Shown here piece after piece: positions 48,085 to 58,044 of a DNA stretch of 64,000 nt. The notes beneath the pieces were generated by a model. The model saw only the letters and a program-made list of their open reading frames with translations. It ran no database searches and was not told where the DNA came from. Position 1 is the first letter of the stretch; the number at the start of each line of letters is the position of its first letter. A program made the translations under genes and the position numbers. Origin of the DNA: Sternotherus odoratus (lineage: Eukaryota; Chordata; Testudines; Kinosternidae); assembly GCA_032164245.1 (NCBI GenBank), contig JAVMKO010000005.1:58823442-58887441 (forward strand), read 5' to 3'.

Positions 48085-48146
48085 AAATAAACTGGTTAGT
48101 CTTTAAGGTCCTACAAAGTCTTCCTCATTTTATTTTCTAGTGGTAG

Positions 48147-49271
48147 TAAACCTATTGAGAATCTGTGAGGTCTAACATAACTCTTTTAAGTATTGTTGGT
48201 TTTTGGTTTTGTTTTCACATTGAATCAGGTGAGTTCCCCCCCCACCCACCCCGACACCCACCGGAGTAACACAGGTTTTTTCTTGATATCTAAATATAAA
48301 ATCTATATAGCGATTTACACTCTGCTCTCTGAGGCAGGGAATCGCTCTGTGTGTGCATGTGTACCAATATAGAGTGCCTAGCACAACGGACTCTAGGAAC
48401 TACCACAATACAAATAATAATAATACTTATTATTGCACATTATCTTTATATTTTTTCTAGGAAAGGGGTCTTTCTACATTTTCTAACACGGGATTAGTTT
48501 GACCGGAGGGTGCATTTCACACCTTTATGCTGGAGTAGGATCACAGCAACATTGTGTATTCTGTAGCAAGTGGAGTGTGGTACAAAATTGTAACATAGAG
48601 ATCATCCCTCTGAAGCCTTAGAATGGAGTTGTCAGTCTATCTCAAGATAAAGATCCTTAGTTTCTCAGGGTTTATTTTATGTATTTCAAATACATACTTG
48701 TAATAAATTAACTGTTTCATTAATGTTTTGGGGAAAATGTGGAGGGAATTTTAATGCTTGGGGAAAATGTTAGACTGACAGAAAAGGTGCATTTCCACCA
48801 TAAGCTTCCCCCCACACTGGTCCACCAAAGTGTGTCAACCCTATCATGGAAGAAAATCTTTAAGTTGGAGAAGAGAGATCATTCTCCATGCCCATTCCAC
48901 CCATCACCTGCAGAGACTGCAAATAAAGAAGCCTATTAGAACCATTTGTGATGGTTACCTGTCCTCTAGGAAGTAGAGAACATAAACTTGTTTCATGTAT
49001 GCTGCTGGGCAACATAGATGGTGACATTTGGTCATATTACCCATTTGGGCTTGATATGAACTGAGAATCCAGGTAAAAGGCTACATGTCAATTACCAATC
49101 TTCTTAGCTATCTAATCCACATCCAAATATTTTAACAACATTGGATCTTCTGTATCATTTTGGTAATTCCTTCTTAATGCTATTGATTAATGATTGCACC
49201 ATGAGTTATATATTGACTATGTAGACTTCAAGGCAGGTCAGTTCTGCAAGTTAAATGCATGTTTGGCTTTA
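48147..49271. other. Intronic sequence without recognised features
   Basis: No gene recognised. A C tract at about 48236-48252 and an (ATA)n-like stretch near 48411-48432 are present. Confidence 0.4.
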
Positions 49272-49568
49272 GGTTATGTCTACACTAGAGAGCTTACAGT
49301 GGCACAGCTGTACTGATGCAGCTGCGCCACTGTAAGATCTCTTGTGTAGCCGCTCTATGCCAATGGGAGAGAGAGCTTTCACACTGACATAATTAAACTA
49401 CCCCCAGCGAGTGGTTGTAGCTATGTCAACGGGAGAAGTTCTCCCATCAACATAGCACTGTGCAGACTATTCCTTATGCTGGTGCAATTGATGTCGCTCA
49501 GGTGTGTTTATTTTCATACTCCTAGCAACATAGGTTTTGCTGTCATAAGTGGTAGTGTAGACATGGCC
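49272..49568. mobile_element. Harbinger-type MITE
   Basis: Termini GGTTATGTCTACACTAG and (right, on +) GTAGTGTAGACATGGCC are inverted repeats with few mismatches. TTA precedes the left end; the right flank AAG does not match, so the duplication has decayed or the element class is hAT-like. Non-coding. Confidence 0.65.
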
Positions 49569-49972
49569 AAGTCTTTTGGATTTCATACTGTAGAAAAACA
49601 TCTAAGCATTTTTTTTTCAATGGGTGCATCTTGATGGATTAAACTGGCTCCTGGGTAGCTCCCAAATCTTTAATGTTTCAGGCTTTTCCCCTTATTAAAT
49701 GTTTCCCATAGGTGGAATCTTGTGTCATGCTCCAAAAGTGAGATTGTCTCATCACCCAAATGGGCCTTGATAACCTCTCATTTAGCATACTTTTCTCTCT
49801 CTCAATGGATTATGATCCAGTTGTTAAAGCTGTAATTGGTGATGGTAGGAATATATGATGACATTATCTATCCGCCACTCTGCAGCTATTTAATGGGTAG
49901 TTGGGTGTACCTTACTCATCTTTTGGGCTTTGCACAGACGGCACATGATTCCAATCTACTACATTTTGGTGG
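49569..49972. other. Intronic sequence without recognised features
   Basis: Nothing assignable between the MITE and the compound Tigger-type element. Confidence 0.35.
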
Positions 49973-49974
49973 TA

Positions 49975-51263
49975 CAGTAAAACCTCGATATAACGGACTA
50001 ATTCGGGTGAGGGAGTGTCCGTTAAAGCCGAAAGTCCGTTATTTAATAATTTTTTTAAATTATTAAATAACAAGACTTTCGGCTTTAACGGACACTCCCT
50101 CGCCCGAATTAGTCCGTTATACAGTAAACCCCTGATTTAACGGACTTCGGATGCAACGGACAAAATTTAGGAGCAAGTCCGATGCATCCAAAATCCGTTA
50201 AATCGGGGGCGGGCTGCCGGCTCCCGGCTGCCGCTGGGGTCCAGGCAGCGGGCGGGTTGCCTGCCAGCTCCCCGCTGCCAGCCCGCTGGGGTCCCGGCTG
50301 CCGGGACCCGGGCGGGCGGGTTGACGGCTCCCGCCCGGGTTCCAGCAGCCGGGGTCCCGGGCGGGTGGGCAGCTGGCTGCCGCCGGGCGGGCTGACTCAC
50401 GGCTCCCGGCCGTGATAAGTAAAACCTCTATATAACGGACTAATTCGGGTGAGGGGGTGTCCCTTAAAGCCAAAAGTCCTGTTATTTAATGATTTAAAAA
50501 AATTAGTAAATAACCGACTTTTGGCTTTAACAGACACCCCCTCGCCCGAATTAGTCCGTTAAATCGAGGTTTCACTGTATCGAGGTTTTACTTACCCCGC
50601 GAGCCGTCAACCCGCCCGCCCGGGTCCCGGCTGCTGGGACCCGGGTGGCAGCCAGCAGCCCCCCCACCAGTCCAGGTCCCCAGCTGCTGGGACCCAGGCA
50701 GGAGCCGTCAACCCGCCCGCCCGCCCGGGTCCCGGCTGCTGGGACCCGGGCGGGCTGGCAGCGGGGAGTTGGCAGGCAGCCCGCCCACCCGCTGCCAGGA
50801 TCTGGGAGCCGGCAGCCCGCCCGCAGGCGGGACCCGGGAGCTGGCAGCCCGCCCGCCGCAGGCAGGAGCCGGGAGCTGCCCGCCCGCCTGCAGGCGGGAC
50901 CCGGGAGCCGGCAGCCCGCCCGCCCACCTGCAGGCAGGAGCCGGCAGCCAGCCAGCCCGCCCGCAGGCGGGCGCCGGGAGCCGGCAGCCCGCCCACAGGC
51001 GGAAGCCGGCAGCCAGCCAGCCAGCCCGCCCGCAGGCGGGAGCCGGGAGCCGCCAGCCCGCCCGCAGGCGGGAGCCGGGAGCTGCCAGCCCGCCCGCAGG
51101 CGGGAGCCGGCAGCCAGCCAGCAGGCCAGCCCGCAGGCGGGAGCAGCCAGCCTGCCCGCAGGTGGGACCCGGGCGGGAGCCAGCAGCCCCCGAATAGCGG
51201 ATTTCGGATGCATCGGAAATTTTGTCCGTTGCATCCGAAGTCCGTTAAATCGGGGTTTTACTG
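49975..51263. mobile_element. Compound Tigger/pogo-type element with fold-backs and GC-rich arrays
   Basis: The outer termini CAGTAAAACCTCGATATAAC (49975) and, reversed, CAGTAAAACCCCGATTTAAC (ending 51263) are flanked by TA (49973-49974, 51264-51265). Inside are two long hairpins built from the terminal region: about 49993-50122, and about 50430-50564 around 'ttaaaaaaattagtaa'. Further internal termini sit at 50121 and 50580. GC-rich arrays (50200-50400 and 50590-51190) have units like 'cccgcccgcaggcgggagccgg'. It looks like several related MITEs inserted into one another. All long frames here are compositional. Confidence 0.8.
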
Positions 51264-51299
51264 TAATGCCACTTTGCATATTCATCTCTCTCACCACAG

Positions 51300-51412
51300 T
51301 ATCATGGAGCTGAGCAAGGATCCCAGGAGTTTTGCAGGGACTAGGGTTCACCAACTTCATTGTGGCTTTGATGCAAACCTGCTTCAGTATAAAGGATATC
51401 CAGAAAAATCAG
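51300..51412 (+). pseudogene. Exon of HGSNAT-like acyltransferase gene with in-frame stop
   Basis: A 113-nt exon from acceptor 'ctctctcaccacag' to donor GTGAGC (51413). Entered in the phase set by the exon ending at 30158 it completes a Leu codon, then reads SWS, TGA (51311-51313), A, and RIPGVLQGLGFTNFIVALMQ followed by TCFSIKDIQKNQ. The HGSNAT family has SWDKVRIPGVLQRLGVTYF at this place, so the homology is clear on both sides of the stop. The family's QRLG and TYF positions are also changed (QGLG, TNF). The TGA could come from CGA by a single C-to-T change. A stop here truncates the membrane domain, so the locus is most likely a pseudogene, unless this is an allele or assembly error. Confidence 0.82.
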
Positions 51413-52439
51413 GTGAGCTGTAATCACGTGCCTACCCTTAGAAATACATTCCTTCTAGTTTTAGCTGCAATAAATGCTCCCTATCTTTTTTTAGGCTTGA
51501 ATGAGAGGAAACCCCCTATCTCCCTCTCATGATTTTAGTCCCGTTATGAAGGTAAGAATAAGCACACTGTTTCATCTCATGTTTTTCCTCTCTCCAGCCT
51601 CTCATCTGGTACTAATGCTACTATCACAGAGAGTGTATGGCAGTGGTGGCTAAAATACAGTTCTCCTCTTGGTTCAGTAGGGACTTAATCCTGCTCCCAT
51701 TGACTCCTATGGTGCAGGATCGGGGAATAGAAGGGTGTCCATTGGTGTAGCTGCTGCTATGGTTGCAGTAGATTATTATTTTTTCAGGGTTTTTAGATAT
51801 GAACCCTATCTTTTCTCTCCCTCTTCCCCCTGGCGATAAGAGGTTCTTCTCACCTCCCATCTTTTATATGTATCCCCCTCAATTTCTCCGAGTTGGGATT
51901 GTCTAAATGAATGAGCATTGCTGTGGCAATGAACATGTACTGTTTTTCTGCATTTCCTTATTGGAAATTAGAAATTGTTGACAGTCACCGGAATGGATAC
52001 AGTGACCTCACAGAGCACTTACAGAGTGACCTAGAGAAATTAAATATCTGGACAGAGGAAAACTCTGGGACATTGCAACCGAATCCATCTGGGGAGAAAT
52101 AATTTGTAACAGACACACACATTCTACAGGCAGGGAAGGGGGTGGGGTGGGGAAAGTGAGGGGCATAGAGATTAGCAATACTAAAAAAGACCTTATGGTG
52201 GTGGTGGACAAATTAGACATGAGTTTACAATGTAATATGACAGGAAAAGAGTCAGTACCATTTTGGTCTGAATCCAAGAGGCATCATGAGGCAATATAGA
52301 GCGAAGTAGCTCTGACAAAGGAGAGCCTGTATTAGTGAGTCCAATTTTGGATCCCCATTTCCAAGAGATATTATTGAATTGGGCATGGGGCGGGGGTGGG
52401 AAGGGGAGAGAATTATGAGGAATGATTGAGGGATATGCG
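51413..52439. other. Sequence downstream of the last recognised exon
   Basis: Further exons of the acyltransferase (the 'WPQWLLILVLEG' region and beyond) would be expected here or further downstream. I could not align any with confidence. The ORF at 51911-52102 (a CFSAFPYWKLEIVDS-type peptide) is unrecognised. Confidence 0.35.
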
Positions 52440-52790
52440 TTTATACTTGGCCTAAGTTATGGCTTATAACTAAGGAAGGTTACTGTACAAATATTTAGGG
52501 AGTGTTAATAATAGGAGGAATAGAAATTACTGTGCATGTAAGTAAGAGTAATGAGATAAAATTGAGAAAGGGGAAACTGAGGCTTAATACTAGGAGAAAT
52601 GTCCTGATTGCAGGATGTGTTAGGCTGTAGAGTAGCCTGCCAAGGAAAGGGATAGAGTTTCCATTTTCCTCAGTGTTTAAAACTAAACTGGAACAAATTT
52701 TTAAAAATAGTTTTGCGTTGGCAGGCATATGAACTGATGACCTCATAAGTCTTTTCCATCTCTGGTTTCTGTGACTCTATTTTAAATGTA
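52440..52790 (+). repeat. CR1-type LINE 3' end
   Basis: The 3' end reads 'gcgttggcaggcatatgaac', 'tgatgacctcataagtc', 'ttttccatctctggtttct' and 'gtgactctat', the pattern of CR1 tails. Upstream motifs 'aatactaggagaaatgtcc' and 'gtagagtagcctgccaagg' are consistent. Only non-coding 3' sequence is present. Confidence 0.65.
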
Positions 52791-53040
52791 GTGTAAATGC
52801 ATATTTGTAGGCTAGACCAGGGGTCTCCAAACTTTTCAGCCCGAGGGCCGCATTAACTATCAAATAGCAGTTCGGGGGCCGACAACACACTCGAGGTCCA
52901 AATAAAAAAGAATCAAAACATGGATGTTGTTTTTAATTATTTATTTAATATTATTTTATTCAGTTATTATTTAATAACACATGAACACTACACATGAACA
53001 CTACACATGAACACCTGTTCACTACACATGAACACTACAC

Positions 53041-53700
53041 ATCAACCCCCCAACTGACCCACCCAGCCAGGACTCTCCCCCCCAAACCTCCTTTCCTCCA
53101 ACCCCCCTCCCAACTGACCCACCCAGCCAGGTCTCTCCCCCCCAAACCTCCTTTCCTCCAACCCCCAACTGACCCACCCAGCCAGGTCTCTCCCCCCCCA
53201 AACCTCCTTTCCTCCAACCCCCCCCCCCAACTGACCCACCCAGCCAGGTCTCTCCCCCCAAAACCTCCTTTCCTCCAACCCCCCCCCCAACTGACCCACC
53301 CAGCCAGGTCTCTCCCCCCCCCAAACCTCCTTTCCTCCAACCCCCAACTGACCCACCCAGCCAGGTCTCTCCCTCCCAAACCTCCTTTCCTCCAACCCCC
53401 AACTGACCCACCCAGCCAGGTCTCTCCCCCCCCCAAACCTCCTTTCCTCCAACCCCCAACTGACCCACCCAGCCAGGTCTCTCCCCCCCCCCAACCTCCT
53501 TTCCTCCAACCCCCAACTGACCCACCCAGCCAGGTCTCTCCCTCCCAAACCTCCTTTCCTCCAACCCCCAACTGACCCACCCAGCCAGGTCTCTCCCCCC
53601 AAAACCTCCTTTCCTCCAACCCCCAACTGACCCACCCAGCCAGGTCTCTCCCCCCAAAACCTCCTTTCCTCCAACCTCTCCCCCCCACCCCCCAACTGAC
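53041..53700. repeat. C-rich minisatellite, about 11 units
   Basis: Tandem units of about 52-62 bp, each containing 'caactgacccacccagccag', 'gtctctccccc' and 'aaacctcctttcctccaac'. Length varies mainly in the C runs. Units are otherwise nearly identical, indicating recent amplification inside the hAT element. Confidence 0.9.
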
Positions 53701-53824
53701 CTGCTCAACCCGGTCTCTTCCCCCCCCCAACTGACCCGCTCAACCCGGTCTCTCCCCACAGACCGTTTCGCCGCCTGGCAGTGGGTGGCTCCTTGTTTCT
53801 GGCGGTGCGGCGCATCCCGGCCCC

Positions 53825-54290
53825 AGCTCTGAGCCGTCCCTGGCCGGCGGCGGCAGCAGACCACGCGGCGCGTCCCGGCCGGCGGCGGCAGCGGACCACG
53901 CGGCGCGTCCCGGCCAGCGGCGGCCGCGGAGCACGCGGCGCGTCCCAGCCCCGCGGCTGGCGGCGGCCGCGGACCACGCGGCGCGTCCCGGCCGGCGGCG
54001 GCCGCGGACCACGCGGCGCGTCCCGGCCGGCGGCGGCCGCGGACCACGCGGCGCGTCCCGGCCGGCGGCGGCCGCGGACCACGCGGCGCGTCCCGGCCGG
54101 CGGCGGCCGCGGACCACGCGGCGCGTCCCGGCCGGCGGCGGCCGCGGACCACGCGGCGCGTCCCGGCCCCGCGGCTGGCGGCGGCCGCGGACCACGCGGC
54201 GCGTCCCGGCCCCGCGGCTGGCGGCGGCCGCGGACCACGCGGTGCGTCCCGGCCGGCGGCGGCCGCGGACCACGCGGCGCGTCCCGGCCC
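53825..54290. repeat. 35-bp GC-rich minisatellite
   Basis: About a dozen tandem units of 35 bp built from 'ggcggcggccgcggaccac' and 'gcggcgcgtcccggcc', with a few longer units carrying an extra 'ccgcggct'. It is extremely CpG-rich and forms an artificial CpG-island-like block. Confidence 0.9.
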
Positions 54291-54540
54291 CGTGGCTGGT
54301 TCCTGACCGATCTCCACGGGCCGGATGAGAGGGCCTCGCGGGCCGCATCCGGCCCGCGGGCCGTAGTTTGGAGACCCCTGGGCTAGACCATAACAGCCTT
54401 TTCATTGCTGTAATGGTCTATTAATGATACACTTTTTTAAAAAAAAATCTCGGTATATAATTATGCAGCAGACCGTAGTGACTCTATAGAACTTCTGACA
54501 GAGTGCTGTGTCAATGCTTTTAATAATTATCTAAATATAC

Positions 54541-54970
54541 TGTGGCAGGGTGCTGGCCAGGAGTGCCTGAGCCAGCCCTGCTGGCCCTTTAAGGGGGAAA
54601 AACCTCTGAAAGCCTCCCCTTGCAGGGAAGGCTAATTAGCCACCTGGGGGTAACCCTGGGTAACAGAGGACCTTATGTGCTGCACCTGGCAGCCTCCCTG
54701 GGGGATATGAGGCCCGGCAGGAAGGAAGCCCAGGGTGGTGTGGTAGAGGTGGTGGTGGTGTGGTAGCGTGAGAGATAGAGAGAAGGAGATAGAGAAAGCT
54801 GCAGAGACATAGAGCAGGGAAGTAGAGCTGAGGCTAGGAGCCTGAAGAGCTGACTGCTTCCTGAGACCAGCCAGGTTGAGGGCTGGGGCTCAGCTAAACT
54901 GTGTAGAGCTGTATATAGTAGGTAGTGGGGTTTGCACTGTGAGTCACAGAAGAGTCTCCTGCCTGTTTGT
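54541..54970 (+). repeat. LTR-like repeat starting TGTGGCAGGG
   Basis: It begins TGTGGCAGGGTGCTGGCCAG and has 'gctaattagccacctggggg' and a GA-rich 'gagatagagagaaggagat' stretch. It is related in its opening to the repeats at 23276 and 45669. The 3' limit is uncertain, probably near 'gtttgtgacgtgggg'. Confidence 0.45.
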
Positions 54971-55279
54971 GACGTGGGGGAAGAGCAGATCTCTTACGAT
55001 ACATTTGCATGAGAGCTCAAAACCACCAATGAATATACTTAAAATAATGTACATGTTTACTTGGATGTTTCCATCTTACCCTATCAGCTGCTTCTCTGCT
55101 CCATTGTGGCTACTTGCTGCTGCTCAACCACACTGATACAGTGTGTTGATGCCACAGCCCCTTCTCGCTCTTCTCTCCTTTACGTGCTGCTCTTCATATA
55201 CTTCTGGCGCTATCGCTATTTGTCCCCACAGTAGGTCCCAGTTGAGGTGAGGCTCCATTAGGCAAGACACTCTACTAAT

Positions 55280-55721
55280 GGGCGCCCCCCATTATCTGAT
55301 TTAGTTCATTGTAGAACCTGCATGTCCGTGGCGCGCCCCCCGATCGTCCGTTTGCCTCTTTGGCTTTCTGGAACAATTGCCTCAGCTCCTTAATTTTCAC
55401 GCGGCACTGTGTGGTGTCTCTGTTGTGGCCCCTTTCTAGCATGGCCTTGGAGACTCTTCCATAGGTGTTGGCATTCCGTTTGTTGTTGCGTAGTTCCAAC
55501 ATCACGGATTCCTCTCCCCAGATAGCGATGAGATCCAGCACCTCACGAGTGGACCATGCTGGAGCTCTTCTCCTCTGGCTGGTCTCCAGGGTAGATGAGC
55601 TCTGCATGGAGTCTTGTGATGCTGAGCTCTGCATGGCGGCTAGTGCTGCTGATTGCTCTGAATGGCGACTGAGCTGTTCAGGTGAGCTGGCCACGCTGAC
55701 CAAACAGGAAATGGTATTCAA
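55280..55721 (-). pseudogene. Harbinger Myb/SANT protein, exon-1 fragment
   Basis: An open frame from ATG at 55721 encodes about 148 residues nearly identical to the N-terminus of the SANT protein at 60578. It includes RRRAPAWSTREVLDLIAIWG and RNNKRNANTYGRVSKAMLER. Small differences include an extra Ala in 'SAALAAMQ' and QDSMQSSS for QESMMSSS. It runs out of transposon sequence after FYNELNQIMGG, so the splice donor and second exon are lost. Confidence 0.8.
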
Positions 55722-56054
55722 ATGTTCCCGGGTCTTATCAACCTGGCCAGAGCAGCGAGTTCAGAGTGCAGTGCAGAGCGGTCACAGTGGAGCAGTGAGG
55801 CAGTCCAGAGCGGTCAGAATGGAGCATTGTGGGACAGCCTCTGGAGGCTATTAATGTCGGTTCCGTCTTCACTAGCCCACAGTCGAGCTTGGAATGTCGA
55901 AATTAGCCTTACTTCTCTCGTCAGGCAGGAGTTCCAAATTCGATCTTGAGGGCCCTTTATATCGACGTTAAGGGCATGTATGTGAAGACAGGTACACGTT
56001 TAATTCGACCTAATGTCGTTAAAATCGAATTAAAGTGGTAGTGAAGACAGGGCC
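55280..56054 (-). mobile_element. Truncated Harbinger copy (SANT end)
   Basis: It corresponds to 60139-60915 of the full element, from 'gggcgccccccattat' to the terminus 'gtagtgaagacagggcc' followed by TTA. Similarity is high throughout. The transposase half and the other terminus are missing. Confidence 0.8.
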
Positions 56055-56665
56055 TTAGAGACAATCCCTCCGCCAGAGACTTAACACTCTAAATAGAAAG
56101 GACAGACAAAGGGTGGGAAGGGAAACAGAGGTCTGGAGAGGTGAAATGACTTGCCCAATATCACATAGGAGGTTGATGGCAGAGCTGGGAAGAGATCCCA
56201 GATCTCATGGATGCTACTCCCGTGTTCTACCCCCGGGACCACGCTGGTTATCTACACTTGCTACTGAACTAATGAGCTCTTTATGGAGGACTGTAAGCCG
56301 AAGTAAGGGTATGTCTTCACTACAGCATTAGTTCGATTTCCTTTATGTCGATCTTGTGAACGCGACGGTATACAGTCGATGTTGTGTGTCTTCACTACGC
56401 ACAGCTAAGCACAGCAAGTCGACAGTGTCTGTCTGCAAAACTTTTGCAGGCGTCGACATGACATGCGTTGCACTCTGGGTACCTATCCCACAGTTCCCTG
56501 ATCCCCCAGCAGGCACCATTTCGAGTGCAGCATTGTGGGTAGGCATTTCCAAATTTCGCGCCCTTTTTCCGCGCCGCCCACCCCCATTACAAGCGGTGCC
56601 CTGTGGGTAGGCATCCCATAATTCGCGCCCTTTCTCCGCCGAACTAACGCCATAGCATTGCAAGC

Positions 56666-58044
56666 ATGGAGCCCGCTGACACCACGGCTGCAGTAATGGC
56701 TGTTGTGAGGACCTCGATCACGGTTGCTGAGTTCCTGCTGCACCGTCTGCAGAGGAGGAATGCGATCCGGGGAGAACCGCGCTTTCTGGAACCCGATGAC
56801 AGTGAGGAGGAGATGGACGAGGACAGCGGGGACGACAGGGACACTGACGTGCACAGCGGGGACGACAGGGACACTGACGTGCACAGCGGGGACGACAGGG
56901 ACACTGCCGTTTTTGCAAGTAGGGCGACTGACAATCTGTCAAAAATGGTGGCAATGGGGCAGGCTCATGCCATCGAACGCCGATTCTGGGCCAGGGAAAC
57001 AAGCACAGACTGGTGGGACCGCATAGTGCTGCGGGTCTGGGATGACTCCCAGTGGCTCAGAAACTTCCGCATGCGAAAGGGCACCTTCATGGAACTTTGT
57101 GACTTGCTGTCCCCGGCCCTCCAGCACAGGAATACCAAAATGAGAGCGGCCCTTACAGTGGAGAAGCGAGTGGCGATAGCCCTCTGGAAGCTTGCAACGC
57201 CAGACAGCTACCGGTCAGTCGCGAATCAGTTTGGGGTGGGTAGGTCTACAGTGGGCTTTGCTGTGATGCAAGTAAGCAGGGCAATCGTCGAGCGGCTGCT
57301 ACACCGGGTTATAAACCTCGGAAACCTGCAAGCCACAATAGATGGCTTTGCCGCCATGGGATTCCCTAACTGTGGTGGGGCTATAGATGGGACTCATATC
57401 CCTATCCTGGCACCGGACCACGAGGCCGCCGAGTACAGAAACCGGAAGGGATATTACTCAATGGTCATGCAAGCAGTGGTTGACCACAAGGGACGTTTCA
57501 CCGACCTGTACGTGGGGTGGCCGGGAAAGCTTCATGACGCTCGAGTGTTCAGGAACTCTAGGGTTTTTAGACAGCTGCAGCAAGGCACTTTCTTCCCCGA
57601 CCAGAAAATTTCCGTGGGGGGGGGGTCGAAATGCCGATCGTGATCATTGGGGACCCAGCCTACCCCCTAATGCCCTGGCTTATGAAGCCCTACACAGGAG
57701 CCCTGGACAGGGGTCAGGAGCTGTTCAACTACAGGCTGAGCAAGTGCAGAATGGCCGTAGAATGTGCATTTGGCCGCTTGAAAGGGAGATGGCGTTCCTT
57801 ACTGATACGCTCAGACATCTGCGAGAGAAATATCCCCATTGTTATTGCTGCTTGCTCTGTGCTCCACAATATCTGTGAGAGCAAGGGGGAAACGTTTATG
57901 GCGGGCTGGGAGGCAGAGGCAAATTTACTTTCTGCTACTTATGAGCAGCCACACAGCAGGGAAAGTAAAAGAGCCCACCGTGAGGCCCTGCGCCTCAGGG
58001 ACGCCTTGAAAGACAGTTTTATGAGTGCCCGAGATGGCGTTTGA
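56666..58044 (+). pseudogene. PIF/Harbinger DDE transposase, one frameshift
   Basis: ATG 56666 opens a 325-codon frame. It has an acidic N-terminal tail with three copies of SGDDRDTDVH (residues ~54-83), a conserved WDDSQWLRNFRM block, a helix-turn-helix-like region (ALTVEKRVAIALWKLA to FGVGRSTV, ~162-196) and the nuclease start GGAIDGTHIPI (first catalytic Asp, residue 241). FTDLYVGWPGKLHDARVF carries the second Asp. After a run of ten G (57616-57625) the frame shifts. The true frame resumes at about 57628 (EMPIVIIGDPAYPL) and contains MAVECAFGRLKGRW with the catalytic Glu, stopping at 58044. Either 8 or 11 G would restore the frame, so this may be a genuine lesion or a homopolymer sequencing error. 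The enzyme cuts and pastes the element, aided by the Myb/SANT partner. An AATAAA lies at 58168. Confidence 0.92.
56824..56910 (+). repeat. 30-bp in-frame triplicate in transposase N-terminus
   Basis: Three near-identical 30-bp units (starts 56824, 56854, 56884), each reading 'cagcggggacgacaggg' plus 'acactgacgtgca'. They encode SGDDRDTDVH, so the acidic tail grew by tandem duplication without breaking the frame. Confidence 0.9.

Larger units (their letters stand above)
46806..48132 (+). mobile_element. Penelope-like retroelement with inverted 5' tail and 14-bp TSD
   Basis: A perfect 14-bp duplication TTTTCTAGTGGTAG flanks the unit (46792-46805 and 48133-48146). The body (from about 47030) holds the polyprotein C-terminal part and the standard 3' tail. 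The first ~215 bp (46806-47025) are a reverse-orientation copy of the last ~195 bp: both contain 'atttaacagcctctta', 'tgtataaatgcatcttact' and 'cacgaaagcttatgct' in opposite orientation. Such inverted terminal tails are characteristic of Penelope-like elements. Confidence 0.88.
52818..54380. mobile_element. hAT-type element with two tandem arrays, 8-bp TSD
   Basis: Perfect termini CAGGGGTCTCCAAACT / AGTTTGGAGACCCCTG are flanked by the 8-bp duplication GGCTAGAC at 52810-52817 and 54381-54388. Subterminal parts read 'cccgagggccgcattaac' and 'gcgggccgcatccggcccg'. Most of the interior is two tandem arrays (listed separately). Frames of 431 and 231 codons on the minus strand run through these arrays and are artefacts of repeat units that lack stops. 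Confidence 0.9.
55216..56260. repeat. Old SINE-like repeat split by a Harbinger fragment
   Basis: 55216-55279 ('gtaggtcccagttgaggtg', 'aggcaagacactct') and 56058-56260 ('agacaatccctccgcc', 'acagacaaagggtggg', 'tgacttgcccaatatc') are the two halves of one old dispersed repeat, the family also seen at 1-240. The intervening 55280-56054 is transposon sequence. Confidence 0.55.

Noticed and set aside
50572..51360. 262-codon minus and 222-codon plus ORFs
   Set aside because: Products of the GC-rich core of the compound Tigger-type element; one even runs into the HGSNAT-like exon in the wrong frame.
51495..51551. 57-nt segment between 'tttttttag' and 'GTAAGA', possible next acyltransferase exon
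   Set aside because: In the phase set by the previous exon it hits TGA at the second codon and the peptide does not align convincingly.
53041..53700. Regular direct repeats resembling a CRISPR array
   Set aside because: Units are continuous with no unique spacers, in eukaryotic DNA within a transposon; it is a minisatellite.
53022..54317. 431-codon minus-strand ORF and several overlapping frames up to 231 codons
   Set aside because: They lie wholly within two tandem arrays of the hAT element; repeated peptides follow the repeat units and there is no domain.
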